This document shows, piece by piece, positions 49,356-59,398 of a DNA stretch of 64,000 nucleotides (position 1 is the stretch's first letter; every line of letters starts with the position of its first letter). The stretch is from Bacillus_P idriensis_A (lineage in GTDB: Bacteria > Bacillota > Bacilli > Bacillales > Bacillaceae). The DNA lies in NCBI RefSeq assembly GCF_050483325.1, contig NZ_JBCMYF010000004.1, positions 1 to 64,000 of the forward strand, given 5' to 3'. The notes under the pieces were generated by a model. That model saw only the letters and a list, made by a program, of their open reading frames with translations. It ran no database searches and was not told the origin of the DNA. Position numbers and translations under genes: made by a program.

Positions 49356-52300
49356 TTACTTTTTCAATTGATTTACTACTTCTTCACTTACCGCATTTTC
49401 GCCGCCCAAAACATTAAATTCATTAGCTTTGATAGCATCTAGTGCTGTTAATGTCTCAGAAGGAATCTTTGTAGGCTGAACCAGCAGCATTGAAGCCTTT
49501 TCTTTAGCTGCAAGTACGGAACCTGCCAATGCATCAGCAAAGTTTTCCCCTGTTGCAATATACACATGGTTAGACGGGTTAAGCTTTGTTGCAATTTCAG
49601 CAGCTGTGCCATAGCGTGTCAGGCCGTAGTAGCGCTCAGGTTTAGATAACTCTTTGAATACTTTCGTATTCACTGCAGCTTCGCCGCCAACTACGATTGT
49701 GCTGTCAATATGATTTAAAGCTTTCTTCGAAGTATTTGGAAGCTTATCTGTTTTTGTTAATAGAATCGGGTATCCATTTTGCGCTGCATATGGAGCAATG
49801 GAAAGAGCATCTGGGAAATTCATTCCATTAGCAATGACAGCTTTTTCAGGTGAACCGCCAAGGATAGCCGCAATGTTTGCTGCTGTTTCAAAACGGTCCG
49901 CTCCGCCAATACGCTGTACTTTTAAGTCCATGCCTTTCAGCTGGTATTTTACATAATCGCTTACTGCACCTTTTCCGCCAAGAATAACTACTTTCTCGGC
50001 GCCAAGACGCTTGATTTCTTCTTTTGCTGATTTATTTAATGAACCTTTTTCTGTAAGAAGAATTGGTGCATCAAGCTTGTAAGCAAGCGGTCCGCCGGCA
50101 AGTGCGTCAGGGAAAGAATCCCCGCGTGCAAGGACAACTGTTTTCGCTGTTTCCCATCCAGATTTAGAGATTTCAACAGCTGTTTCATAGCGTGTTTCAC
50201 CTTTAATGCGTTCTACAGGCTTCTCTGTCACTTCTTTTCCTTCAATAATTCTGCCTTCAACCTCAGGTGAAACTGGATTATTCTTTGCAAGATATGATGT
50301 GAACACTTCATAATCTACAACGAATAACTCTGTCATGCGGCCTTCATCTTTAGCTTTTTTAAACATTGTATAGCCGTCTCCGCCATCTGCTGTAAATGCA
50401 TTGGTAGCGACTCTATATGTTTTCTTGACATCAATTGCTTCAAATCCATTGTCTGTTTTCGCTTCAGCAAACCAGACACGATCACCAACAGGCTTGCTTA
50501 CGTCATACTTAAATTTAAGGCCTGATACTTGCAGGAAGCGGCCTTCTCCTGTTTCAACTCCGCTTACACTATGCTCTAGAGCATCCAGGATTTCCTGACC
50601 TGTTAAGTCAAGTGTGACTAAGTTGTTTCCAAACGGCAATACCGTCAGAACTTCACCTAAAGTAATTTCACCTGCATTAATCGATTCACGAATTCCTCCG
50701 CCGTTTTGCAGGGCGATATGCGTTTTAACAGATTCGTTTGCTTTTGCAGCCATGCCATCTGCAATCAAGTTTCCTAAGTTTGTTTCTTTAGTGCGGACAT
50801 CAGCCCGGAGCCCATTAAGGCTAACCGCTGAATTACCGACTACTTCATTTTTAATTTCTTCTAAAGGCGCTTTGTATTCGAGAACCTTCTCTTCAGCAGC
50901 TGCATCTTTTTCATAGTTGGCTACTGCTTCTAAATGACCGGCATGACCAGTAACTTTTCCTTCTTTGTCAAACGTTACATCCAGTAATCCAAGGAAGTTT
51001 AAGTATTCACCAGCTTGTACAATAACTGTCGGTTCATCTTTATCAATTAAAACCGGTGCATCTAGTTTTGTGTGAGAATGTCCGCCGACAATGACGTCAA
51101 TCCCATTCACTTCTTCAGCAAGCTTTAAGTCCGGAGAGTAGCCCAAGTGAGAAAGGACGATGATTTTGTTGACCCCTTCTGCTTTAAGCATATCTATTGT
51201 TTCATTTGATTTTTGAACGACATCTTCAAAAACAACATTTTCACCCGGGCTAGCAAGGAATGTTGTATCTGGGGTTGTTAATCCGTAAATACCTACTTTT
51301 TCTCCGTCTATTTCTTTGATGATGGCAGGATAGATGTTTCCGCCATTACCCGGAGTTCCAATTTCATTTTTGAAAAGAGGGCTTAAGTCTGCATCCTTTG
51401 TTACATTCACGTTTGAAGATACCATTGGAAACTTCATTTCTTTAACAAAGTTAGCAAGAGTCTTGGAATCTTTATCAAATTCATGGTTTCCGAAAGTCAT
51501 AGCATCATAGTTCAGCTGATTCATAAAATGCAGATCTGCCAAACCAAGATATTGGCGGAAATATAGTGTTCCTGAGAAAACGTCTCCTGCATCAACAAGT
51601 AAACTGTTTTCTTTTTGTGTGCGCAATTCGTTTACAGCTGTAATTAATCGAGGATACTGTTCTACATGAGCATGTGTATCATTCGTGTGCATAATTGAAA
51701 GATTGAACTCATCATTATCTTCAGAAGACAAGTCGAACTGGCCAACATAAGCATCGTGGTCACTTGCGCGGCCATGCTCTTCCATATAAGGTGAGTTAAA
51801 GTTAACAATATCAAATGCAGCACCTGCAGCTAAACGATTTGAAACAAGCATGTGATCAAGAACCTGTGCATTTCCTTGGTATGAGTAAGTATAGCGCTCA
51901 GAAGGAGGAAGAGTTTCTACCAGATTCGTAAGCTCAGAGCCTTTAAGAGTCTGAAGAGGTGCCGAGAATTCAAAGTCGTTAAGGTCACCTGTTATGACGA
52001 CATTCGCATTTTCGTTTTTCGCATGAATATCAGCTACAAAGGAATTGACGATTTCTGCGATTTCAAGACGCTGGGCTTCACTTCCAAGTACAGGAGGCTG
52101 TTTTTTGCCGAATAACGGTTCGTCTCCGCCTTTAGAGTTAAAATGGTTATTGATGACAATAACATCTTCGCCCTTAAAACTGAATTGTGCAGCTAAAGGC
52201 TTACGGCTTTCATTGAAAGCAGGATTTGTTGGATCAATCCGGCCGGGATTCAGCGTTAATGAACCATTTTCGTAAGCAACTGCCGTTGTGGCATCCCCTT

Positions 52301-53885
52301 TTGTTCCTTCAGTTAAAGTGACTCTTTCAGGATTGTATAGGTATCCTACACGGATATTCCCTCCGGGTACACCGCCATCCACTTTATCTTCCGGTGCTAT
52401 TTCTGTCCATGCATAAGCCGGTCCGCCAAATCCGGCAATCGCATCACTTAATGCTTTGTAGTTTGCATCTGCTTTTACAACACCATTATCTGTTGTACCG
52501 CTTTCATCTAATACTTCTACTAAACCAATAATGTCGGGAGATTTTAAGTTTTCAACAATAGATTTAGAAAGCTTATCGCGCTTTTCCGCATCAGAAGCTG
52601 CGAAGTTTTCAATGTTATAGCCTGCAACCGTTAATTTGTCTTCTGCTTTTTCGATTGTGGTTACTTCCGGCGTAAATTCACGCTCATTTAATTGAGGAAG
52701 ATCAGCTTCTTTTACAAGAATTTTAAAGTTGCTGAAACCGTAGCTGACAACACCTGTAACCGTTCCATCAAACTGATCTCCTGCTTTAGCAACGTAGTTG
52801 CGGTTATCTAATAATAGGAACATTCTTTCAGGATTTTGATTATCCTTCGTTAGAAGAGGTGCTCCTTCTTTCGTGTATGCTTTTCCTTCTGTTTTTCCAG
52901 TAATGACTGTCACTTCACCATATTTTTGCGGTCCAGTCACTGTTGGACTTTCCAGAGAAACACGCATTCCTTCTAAACTTTCATAAAAATCGATTCCGTC
53001 TTCCTTAGGATCGAATGTTCCCAATTGGTCATTGTCGATTACTCCAGTCGGAGGTATGGCATCTTTGCCGATGACAACAGCAGCCGGCAAAGCTAGGCCG
53101 CTTGACTTAACAGCAACATTTCCATATTGAGCATTGATTTCTGTCATCGCAAGGTCTGTTTCAAGCTTTTCTGCATAGCCGTCAAGAACCCATTCTTTCA
53201 CTTGTCCATCAGCTGAAACAAGATCTCCAGCTTTTACACCGTGTGACGGTTTATAAACAAGAACAGCTTCAGATGTGTTTGCATTATCATCAGGCGCCGC
53301 ATCCTGCATGTAGAAGTTGCTCGCATCCGCTACATGAGTGACGACTCCTTCAACTCCTTTTACATTTTTAGTGTCATAAGGTGATTTATGTCCTTCGCCC
53401 TGGATATCATGAATGCGAAGGCCTTCAATACCTTCAAACGGCTTAGGCTCTTCAGGAGTTTCACCGTCAAACACCATGGCTGTTGGATTTTTAAGGCCAG
53501 GTTTTGAAAAGTAAGACTCAAGTGTCCCTGTAACCAGCACTTTTTTGCCGACAATATCAGGGTTTGTCATCAATCCGAATTTGCTGCGGAAAGATGATGG
53601 AAGCTGTACGGGAAGAATTTTTGAAACATCTTTCTCATCTGCACTGTCAGCGATAGCTAAGTTAGTGTCAGCAGAAAACGGTGCTTCAAAATCTACTCCG
53701 GCAGCACTTAATGTGTATCCAACAATATAACCTTCTACTGTACCTGATCCGGAATTATTATCGATCGCTTCTTGAACAGTCATATTTCCTTCTGCTTGTG
53801 CCGGTGCACCAAACGGGACCATAAGCGTTACAAGCAGAGCAAAAATAGTTGTCAGTGCAATCAGCTGTTTTTTCATGATTTTCAA
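49356..53885 (-). CDS. Multidomain exported nuclease/5'-nucleotidase with wall-binding repeats
   Basis: A 1509-aa protein. Signal peptide to about residue 31; a DUF6359-like and OB-like region (32-400); an endonuclease/exonuclease/phosphatase domain (about 415-705, VAGYNIENFA, VVITGDLNDFE, ASDHDAYVG); a calcineurin-like 5'-nucleotidase domain (about 715-960, IMHTNDTHAH, FGNHEFD, VGGHSH) and its C-terminal domain (NGGGIRESI); then three cell-wall-binding type 2 repeats (1225-1509, AGGPLAYKLDAPILLT and LAGSVLAAKEKASMLL). It would digest nucleic acids and nucleotides at the wall for phosphate and nucleosides. It is related to B. subtilis YhcR/YfkN. TTG 53885 or ATG 53876 could start. Confidence 0.92.
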   Translation of the reverse strand: MKIMKKQLIALTTIFALLVTLMVPFGAPAQAEGNMTVQEAIDNNSGSGTVEGYIVGYTLSAAGVDFEAPFSADTNLAIADSADEKDVSKILPVQLPSSFRSKFGLMTNPDIVGKKVLVTGTLESYFSKPGLKNPTAMVFDGETPEEPKPFEGIEGLRIHDIQGEGHKSPYDTKNVKGVEGVVTHVADASNFYMQDAAPDDNANTSEAVLVYKPSHGVKAGDLVSADGQVKEWVLDGYAEKLETDLAMTEINAQYGNVAVKSSGLALPAAVVIGKDAIPPTGVIDNDQLGTFDPKEDGIDFYESLEGMRVSLESPTVTGPQKYGEVTVITGKTEGKAYTKEGAPLLTKDNQNPERMFLLLDNRNYVAKAGDQFDGTVTGVVSYGFSNFKILVKEADLPQLNEREFTPEVTTIEKAEDKLTVAGYNIENFAASDAEKRDKLSKSIVENLKSPDIIGLVEVLDESGTTDNGVVKADANYKALSDAIAGFGGPAYAWTEIAPEDKVDGGVPGGNIRVGYLYNPERVTLTEGTKGDATTAVAYENGSLTLNPGRIDPTNPAFNESRKPLAAQFSFKGEDVIVINNHFNSKGGDEPLFGKKQPPVLGSEAQRLEIAEIVNSFVADIHAKNENANVVITGDLNDFEFSAPLQTLKGSELTNLVETLPPSERYTYSYQGNAQVLDHMLVSNRLAAGAAFDIVNFNSPYMEEHGRASDHDAYVGQFDLSSEDNDEFNLSIMHTNDTHAHVEQYPRLITAVNELRTQKENSLLVDAGDVFSGTLYFRQYLGLADLHFMNQLNYDAMTFGNHEFDKDSKTLANFVKEMKFPMVSSNVNVTKDADLSPLFKNEIGTPGNGGNIYPAIIKEIDGEKVGIYGLTTPDTTFLASPGENVVFEDVVQKSNETIDMLKAEGVNKIIVLSHLGYSPDLKLAEEVNGIDVIVGGHSHTKLDAPVLIDKDEPTVIVQAGEYLNFLGLLDVTFDKEGKVTGHAGHLEAVANYEKDAAAEEKVLEYKAPLEEIKNEVVGNSAVSLNGLRADVRTKETNLGNLIADGMAAKANESVKTHIALQNGGGIRESINAGEITLGEVLTVLPFGNNLVTLDLTGQEILDALEHSVSGVETGEGRFLQVSGLKFKYDVSKPVGDRVWFAEAKTDNGFEAIDVKKTYRVATNAFTADGGDGYTMFKKAKDEGRMTELFVVDYEVFTSYLAKNNPVSPEVEGRIIEGKEVTEKPVERIKGETRYETAVEISKSGWETAKTVVLARGDSFPDALAGGPLAYKLDAPILLTEKGSLNKSAKEEIKRLGAEKVVILGGKGAVSDYVKYQLKGMDLKVQRIGGADRFETAANIAAILGGSPEKAVIANGMNFPDALSIAPYAAQNGYPILLTKTDKLPNTSKKALNHIDSTIVVGGEAAVNTKVFKELSKPERYYGLTRYGTAAEIATKLNPSNHVYIATGENFADALAGSVLAAKEKASMLLVQPTKIPSETLTALDAIKANEFNVLGGENAVSEEVVNQLKK

Positions 53886-54203
53886 CCTTTTTCCTCCTCT
53901 AATTAAGTAAGATGATGAAAATAAGCGTATGTAACATAATTCTGCTTATTTTAGACTGCGGCAAAATGTAAGCGTTTACTTACCTGGACACGTCTAATAA
54001 AAAATTAAATGTCTGCCCCTGGTTTTATCTCCGTAAAACACCTCCGGTCGAATCATGTAATTTAGCACCCTTCTAATATATCACTTTTTTGTCAATTATT
54101 AAGGATTTTACAGATAATTTGCAAAAAAACCACAATTCATTTACATATTGTAAATAATTTTCACCTTTTCAGGAGAGAAAAGTGAACAATTTGAACCAAA
54201 AAA
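53886..54203. other. Intergenic region before the exported nuclease gene
   Basis: About 320 AT-rich bases hold the nuclease upstream region. I saw no gene and no known riboswitch. Confidence 0.5.
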
Positions 54204-54207
54204 AGAA

Positions 54208-54232
54208 AAACGCGAACATTGAGTCCGCGTTT
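54208..54232 (-). terminator. Terminator after the alanine symporter gene
   Basis: AAACGCG and CGCGTTT pair across eleven bases, with A/T-runs on both sides. Confidence 0.7.
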
Positions 54233-54240
54233 CTTTCTTC

Positions 54241-55644
54241 CTAACTAGCTTTCTTATATTCTGTTATTTTATAGTGATTTTCGAAATAATCGTTTGTTTC
54301 ATTCACAATGACTTTCCACAATAAGATTAAAGCAATTAAGTTCGGGATCATCATGAGCGCGTTTGCCATGTCTGCAAAGGCCCAAACAACTGTCAGCTGT
54401 GCAACCGCACCGTATCCGCAAGCAAAGATGTAAATAAGACGGTAGCCGAGAATTCCCTTAGAGCCAACAAGATATTCAAAGCATTTTTCACCGTAAACGT
54501 ACCAGCCGACAATCGTTGAAAATCCGAAGAAGATAACTGAGAACGCAACGATGTATTCGCCAAGGACGCCAAGTGTTGATGCAAATGCAGCAGATGTCAG
54601 TGCACCGCCGTCAAGTGCCGCATTATGCTGGACACCTGAGATAAGTCCGCCTGACGGATCCCAGAAGCCTGTGATAATCAGGACAAGTCCTGTCATTGTA
54701 CAAACAACGAGCGTGACAATAAATGTTCCAGTCATCGCAACAAGCGCCTGCTTTACAGGATGATCTGATTTAGCATTTCCTGCTATCAGTGCAGCTGTAC
54801 CAAGACCCGCTTCGTTTGAGAAAATCCCTCTGGAAACACCGCTTCTGATTGCTTCAACAACAGCCACTCCAACAAAACCGCCGGCAGCTGCTACAGGATT
54901 AAACGCATAATGGAAAATCGTTCCAAATGCAGGGATAATTAAATCGTAATTAATGACAAGAATCATCAGTGCTCCGCCAATATAAAGAAAGGCCATTATC
55001 GGAACAAAGAAGCTTGCCACAGTACTGATTCGCTGAATTCCGCCAAAAATGATCAAACTTGTTAAGAGTGCAAGCACAATCCCTGTAACAAGGCCGCCGA
55101 TGCCAAAGCTGTCGCCCATTACTTGTGCTATCGTATTAGACTGAACACTGTTTCCAATTCCAAGTGCCGCAAAGGCTCCAAATAGAGCAAACGCAATCGC
55201 AAGAAACTTCCACTTTTTCCCTAAACCTTTTTCAACATAGTACATTGGACCGCCCGAATATTCACCGTTCTCATTTTTCACACGGTATTTCATTGCCAGA
55301 AGCGCTTCTGAATATTTCGTTGCCATTCCAAGCAATCCGACAATCCACATCCAGAAAATCGCTCCAGGACCGCCGAGTGTGATGGCAGTTGCAACCCCTG
55401 CAATATTTCCGTTGCCTATTGTCGCTGCAAGAGCCGTCATTAACGCTTTAAAATTACTTACGTCTCCTTCAGCTCCGTCATCTTCCTGATGTTTTTTCGA
55501 AAATCCTAATTGAAATGCATACAGCAATCTTCTAAACTGTAATCCTTTGAGAACAAACGTCAGAAACAGGCCTGTCCCAAATAATAAGATTAAACTCGGT
55601 GTACCCCATAATATCCCATTAATCTTCGCCAATATATCCATCAT
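54241..55644 (-). CDS. Alanine/Na+ symporter of the AGCS family (AlsT-like)
   Basis: A 467-aa transporter with about eleven membrane helices. Family blocks: ALAATIGNGNIAGVATA, GGPMYYVEKGLG and SGVSRGIFSNEAGLGTAAL, cited as RGIFSNEAGLGTAAL. It imports alanine or glycine with sodium. A perfect cre site lies 30 bases upstream, so CcpA control is likely. It is divergent from adeR, and ald is next, so it probably supplies alanine to the dehydrogenase. Confidence 0.92.
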   Translation of the reverse strand: MMDILAKINGILWGTPSLILLFGTGLFLTFVLKGLQFRRLLYAFQLGFSKKHQEDDGAEGDVSNFKALMTALAATIGNGNIAGVATAITLGGPGAIFWMWIVGLLGMATKYSEALLAMKYRVKNENGEYSGGPMYYVEKGLGKKWKFLAIAFALFGAFAALGIGNSVQSNTIAQVMGDSFGIGGLVTGIVLALLTSLIIFGGIQRISTVASFFVPIMAFLYIGGALMILVINYDLIIPAFGTIFHYAFNPVAAAGGFVGVAVVEAIRSGVSRGIFSNEAGLGTAALIAGNAKSDHPVKQALVAMTGTFIVTLVVCTMTGLVLIITGFWDPSGGLISGVQHNAALDGGALTSAAFASTLGVLGEYIVAFSVIFFGFSTIVGWYVYGEKCFEYLVGSKGILGYRLIYIFACGYGAVAQLTVVWAFADMANALMMIPNLIALILLWKVIVNETNDYFENHYKITEYKKAS

Positions 55645-55673
55645 GTGTCATCACCCCTGAGATGTTATTTCTT

Positions 55674-55687
55674 TGTTAGCGCTTTCA
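55674..55687. promoter_or_regulatory. cre site upstream of the alanine symporter gene
   Basis: TGTTAGCGCTTTCA fits every position of the CcpA consensus TGWNANCGNTNWCA. It is 30 bases from the symporter start, where bound CcpA would block transcription. Confidence 0.75.
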
Positions 55688-55921
55688 TGCCATATTAATA
55701 TAATAAAATTTTTCATACAGGTCTGTAATTGTTAAAAACCATAAAACAGATTCACCCTTTTTGTTGATTTTTACAAACGCTAGTTACATAATAGCCATAA
55801 GGGTGTACGTTGTCAAAGTTAAAAAAGTACCAATTTTTTTATTGAATTGTACTTTTTGAAGTAATATACGAAGATAAGAAATCAAATAATATATTTTTTT
55901 AGAAGAAGCAGGTGAAATACG

Positions 55922-57154
55922 ATGAACAAACCGGCTAATGAAGCCTTTAATTATCATGCCGACCGCCTTGAAGATGTCGCTGACCGCATCAGCGAGGTTC
56001 TTCAATGTCCAATCACGATTGAAGATATCAATCATCGCCTTCTCGCTTACAGTACACATGATGACTGTACGGATCCGGCGAGAATATCAACAATCATCGG
56101 CAGACGTGTGCCGGAGAAAGTCATTAACAGCCTATGGCGAGACGGGACGATTCCAATGCTTCTGCAAACAGATGAGCCTATCCGCGTAAAAAATATTGAT
56201 GAGGTCGGTCTTGGCAACCGCATTGCCATATCCATCTGGAAAAACAATGAAGTTCTCGGTTTTATCTGGGCTTTGGAAATAAATAAAAAGCTGACAGATG
56301 ATGAGCTTGAGCTATTAAAAAAAGCAGCGCAGGTTGTGAAAAATAAACTGCTTAATCTCCATAACCGCAAATCGAAAAAAGAAGAGCGAAACCAGGAATT
56401 TTTCTGGAAATTGCTCACCGGCCATATTCACGAGGAAAATGACATCATAAATGGGTTTCATACTATCGGCATTACTCCTCCCGCTCAGCATTCCGTTGTC
56501 TTATTCCGTTTCAGCGATGAAATTAAAGAACCGACTGAAAAACAAATTAATTATCTGCTTCAAACAACGCAGCAGGTTCAAATTATCCTCTCCACACAAG
56601 ATCAGAATGAACTGATCATCCTGCTTGCTCCTAAAAGCGGCGAGCCGCTTTCGGATATTAAACAATTTGTTGACTGGACCATCCTTCAGCTAAAAGAGCG
56701 GTTCATGATTGATGATGTGAAAGCCGGAATAGGGAGCATATATAAAGATGCTGAACAAATTGAACTCAGCTATAAAGAAGCCATTGCCGTTCAGAATATT
56801 AAAAAGCGGTTTGTGAATGAAACAAAAGGTTTGATCAGCTTTTCAGAGCTTGGCATTTATCAATATCTGGATTTGCTGAACGAAAAACGGAAGCAGGAGG
56901 GCTTTGTAAACTATCCTCTCAGAAAATTGAAAGAATATGATGAGATGCATCATACAAACCTTGTTGAAACGCTGGAAGTTTATTTAGACAAAGACAGCAA
57001 TGTCAACGATGCTGCCAAAGCGCTGAATGTTCATGTCAATACTTTGAGCTACAGAATCAAGCGCATATCGCAGATTGCTGAGCTTGATTTAAGAGATCCA
57101 AATCAAAAAATAACTGTTTATCTTAACCTAAAGCTCGATAAAATGAGTTTGTGA
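55922..57154 (+). CDS. adeR: AdeR, PucR-family activator of alanine dehydrogenase
   Basis: A 410-aa regulator: an N-terminal GAF-like sensor (VADRISEVLQCPITIEDINHR), cited as SEVLQCPITIEDINHR, a GGDEF-like middle domain, and a C-terminal PucR-type helix-turn-helix (DAAKALNVHVNTLSYRIKRI, residues about 360-380). B. subtilis AdeR (YukF) activates ald in response to alanine. Here it lies between the alanine symporter and ald, in the order expected. ATG 55922 follows AGCAGGTG. Confidence 0.9.
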   Translation: MNKPANEAFNYHADRLEDVADRISEVLQCPITIEDINHRLLAYSTHDDCTDPARISTIIGRRVPEKVINSLWRDGTIPMLLQTDEPIRVKNIDEVGLGNRIAISIWKNNEVLGFIWALEINKKLTDDELELLKKAAQVVKNKLLNLHNRKSKKEERNQEFFWKLLTGHIHEENDIINGFHTIGITPPAQHSVVLFRFSDEIKEPTEKQINYLLQTTQQVQIILSTQDQNELIILLAPKSGEPLSDIKQFVDWTILQLKERFMIDDVKAGIGSIYKDAEQIELSYKEAIAVQNIKKRFVNETKGLISFSELGIYQYLDLLNEKRKQEGFVNYPLRKLKEYDEMHHTNLVETLEVYLDKDSNVNDAAKALNVHVNTLSYRIKRISQIAELDLRDPNQKITVYLNLKLDKMSL

Positions 57155-57306
57155 AATTTCACAAAAGATCAGAAATCCTTTCTCTTTTTTAAACAAACAA
57201 ATGTGTGAGAAAACGCTTTATACTAATCTCATATTCAAGAAATCATCACACATTTCAAGATAAGCGGCACAGTTTAAGCTGGCTGCTAAAGGAGGAAGGG
57301 TTTCAA

Positions 57307-58437
57307 ATGATTATCGGTGTACCTAGAGAGATTAAAAATAATGAGAATCGTGTTGCATTAACGCCTGGCGGGGTTACACAATTTGTGGCAACTGGACATA
57401 AAGTACTTATCGAAAAAGACGCAGGAATTGGAAGCGGTTTCACGAATGAAGATTATCTTGCTGCCGGTGCAGTAATCGCTGAAGATATTAAGGATGTATG
57501 GGCCGCTGAAATGGTCATGAAAGTTAAAGAACCATTAGCATCTGAATATGAATACTTCCGCGAAGGGCTTATTCTTTTCACTTACTTGCATTTAGCTGCT
57601 GAACCAGCTCTTGCAGAAGCACTTAAAAACAAAGGTGTTACAGCTATTGCATACGAAACAGTAACAACTGGACGCACACTTCCATTGCTCACTCCAATGA
57701 GTGAAGTTGCTGGCCGCATGGCTGCACAAATCGGCGCGCAATTCCTTGAAAAACCAAAGGGAGGCAAAGGCATTCTGCTTGCAGGCGTTCCTGGCGTAAG
57801 CCGCGGCAAGGTAACAATCATCGGCGGCGGTGTAGTTGGAACAAACGCTGCGAAAATGGCAATCGGCTTAGGCGCAGACGTTACAATCATTGATTTAAGC
57901 GCAGATCGTCTTCGTGAATTAGATGACATTTTCGGCAATCAAATTAAGACATTAATGTCTAACCCAATCAATATTGCAAATGCAGCTGCAGAAGCTGATC
58001 TATTGATCTGTGCTGTTCTGATACCGGGTGCAAAAGCTCCGACTCTAGTATCTGAAGCAATGGTTCAATCAATGAAACCAGGCTCAGTTATTGTTGACGT
58101 TGCGATTGACCAAGGCGGAATTGTTGAGACAGTTGACCACATTACGACTCACGATAATCCAACTTATGAAAAGCATGGCGTTGTTCACTATGCTGTTGCA
58201 AACATGCCTGGCGCTGTTCCAAGAACATCAACACTTGCCCTTACGAACGTAACAGTGCCATACGCACTTCAAATTGCAAATAAAGGCGTCAACAAGGCTA
58301 TTGCTGAGAACCTTGCACTTAAAGCCGGCGTCAACGTTGCAAAAGGCGATATCACGTATGAAGCAGTAGCGCGCGATCTTGGTTATACGTTCGTTCCTGT
58401 TGATGTAGCTCTTGATAAAGAAATCGCTGTAAACTAA
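57307..58437 (+). CDS. ald: Alanine dehydrogenase
   Basis: A 376-aa NAD+-dependent enzyme that converts L-alanine to pyruvate and ammonia. MIIGVPREIKNNENRVALTP at the start, KVKEPLASEYEYF and IGGGVVGTNAAKMAIGLGADV, cited as GGGVVGTNAAKMAIGLGA, give the substrate and NAD sites. ATG 57307 with GGAGGAAGG is the start; the frame to 57205 is an unneeded extension. In sporeformers Ald supports sporulation and alanine use. The long 5' region to adeR (about 150 bases) probably holds the AdeR target. Confidence 0.95.
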   Translation: MIIGVPREIKNNENRVALTPGGVTQFVATGHKVLIEKDAGIGSGFTNEDYLAAGAVIAEDIKDVWAAEMVMKVKEPLASEYEYFREGLILFTYLHLAAEPALAEALKNKGVTAIAYETVTTGRTLPLLTPMSEVAGRMAAQIGAQFLEKPKGGKGILLAGVPGVSRGKVTIIGGGVVGTNAAKMAIGLGADVTIIDLSADRLRELDDIFGNQIKTLMSNPINIANAAAEADLLICAVLIPGAKAPTLVSEAMVQSMKPGSVIVDVAIDQGGIVETVDHITTHDNPTYEKHGVVHYAVANMPGAVPRTSTLALTNVTVPYALQIANKGVNKAIAENLALKAGVNVAKGDITYEAVARDLGYTFVPVDVALDKEIAVN

Positions 58438-58452
58438 GTGGATCAATTATAG

Positions 58453-58482
58453 AAATAGCCTGGAGGCTGCCTCCAGGCTATT
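58453..58482 (+). terminator. Terminator after ald
   Basis: Arms AATAGCCTGGAGG and CCTCCAGGCTATT around a three-base loop, then a T-run. Confidence 0.9.
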
Positions 58483-58495
58483 TTTTACATATTAA

Positions 58496-59227
58496 CTACT
58501 CTTTGTTATTCGGTGCAGCACAGCTTCCGTCTGCACAAAAAGCGTCATCACCGAGGCCACCAGTGAGATCCTGCAATTTAGGCGCAGGATTTTCCTCTTC
58601 CCAAACCTTCTTTAGTGCACTTGTAAAAGTTTCTGCCCGCTGCGCCCCTGAAATCGCATATTTTTGATTAATGACTAAATAAGGGACCCCGCCTATGCCG
58701 TATTGCTGTGCAATTTCTTCATCATTTCGCACCTCAGAAGCGTATGCCGTTTTATCACCAAGGACTTCTAAAGCTTCTTTGCGCTCAAGCCCTGATGCCT
58801 CTGCCAAATCTGCAAGTGTATCTTGATCTCCCAAATTTTTATTATCGGTAAAGTAGGCGTAAAGTAAGTTTTCTGTTAAATCCCCTTCTTTACCCTGAGT
58901 TTTAGCGAACTTAGCAAGACGGTGAGCGTCGAACGTATTAGTTGGCTTCATTTCGTCAAAGCGGAATTTCAGACCCGCGCTTTTCGCCTGCTGGGCGATT
59001 CCGGCATTCGCTTCCTTCGCCTGTTCAATCGTCATGCCGTATTTGGATGCCAATGCCTCATCAATCGTTTTCCCGCTGTTCAAAGGAGCATTTTGGTCCA
59101 GTTCAAAGCTTTTATATTCAACTTCCACTTGATCTTTATGCAGAAAACCGGCAAGCGCTTCTTCTAGTCTGCGTTTTCCTATATAGCAAAATGGACAGAC
59201 AAAGTCAGACCATACTTCAATTTTCAT
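58496..59227 (-). CDS. DsbA-family oxidoreductase of the FrnE type (YwbO-like)
   Basis: A 243-aa thioredoxin-fold protein with CPFC at residues 12-15 (VCPFCYIGKRRLE) and FDAHRLA, the FrnE block. No signal peptide, so cytosolic. The C-terminus adds a CADGSC motif (C-x4-C), as reported for Deinococcus radiodurans FrnE, which uses a second Cys pair. It would catalyse dithiol-disulfide exchange; partners unknown. Confidence 0.92.
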   Translation of the reverse strand: MKIEVWSDFVCPFCYIGKRRLEEALAGFLHKDQVEVEYKSFELDQNAPLNSGKTIDEALASKYGMTIEQAKEANAGIAQQAKSAGLKFRFDEMKPTNTFDAHRLAKFAKTQGKEGDLTENLLYAYFTDNKNLGDQDTLADLAEASGLERKEALEVLGDKTAYASEVRNDEEIAQQYGIGGVPYLVINQKYAISGAQRAETFTSALKKVWEEENPAPKLQDLTGGLGDDAFCADGSCAAPNNKE

Positions 59228-59398
59228 AAGAACACCTCATTCATTCATAGAATGCTTCTATAGTAGCATAACCTGTCAAAAAAAAAGCAAACACTGCTCA
59301 TGTATCACCTTGTAATTAGAAAAAATGAACTTGAACTGATCAAAACCACTAAAAAAGTGGTAAGGTGAACATAAGAATTCAGAAACGGGGAATGAAAG

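Noticed and set aside
57200..57222. cre site ahead of ald
   Set aside because: AGAAAACGCTTTAT fits the CcpA consensus at too few positions to claim.
57205..57306. N-terminal extension of ald
   Set aside because: The added residues are not part of the alanine dehydrogenase family start, and ATG 57307 has a strong ribosome site.
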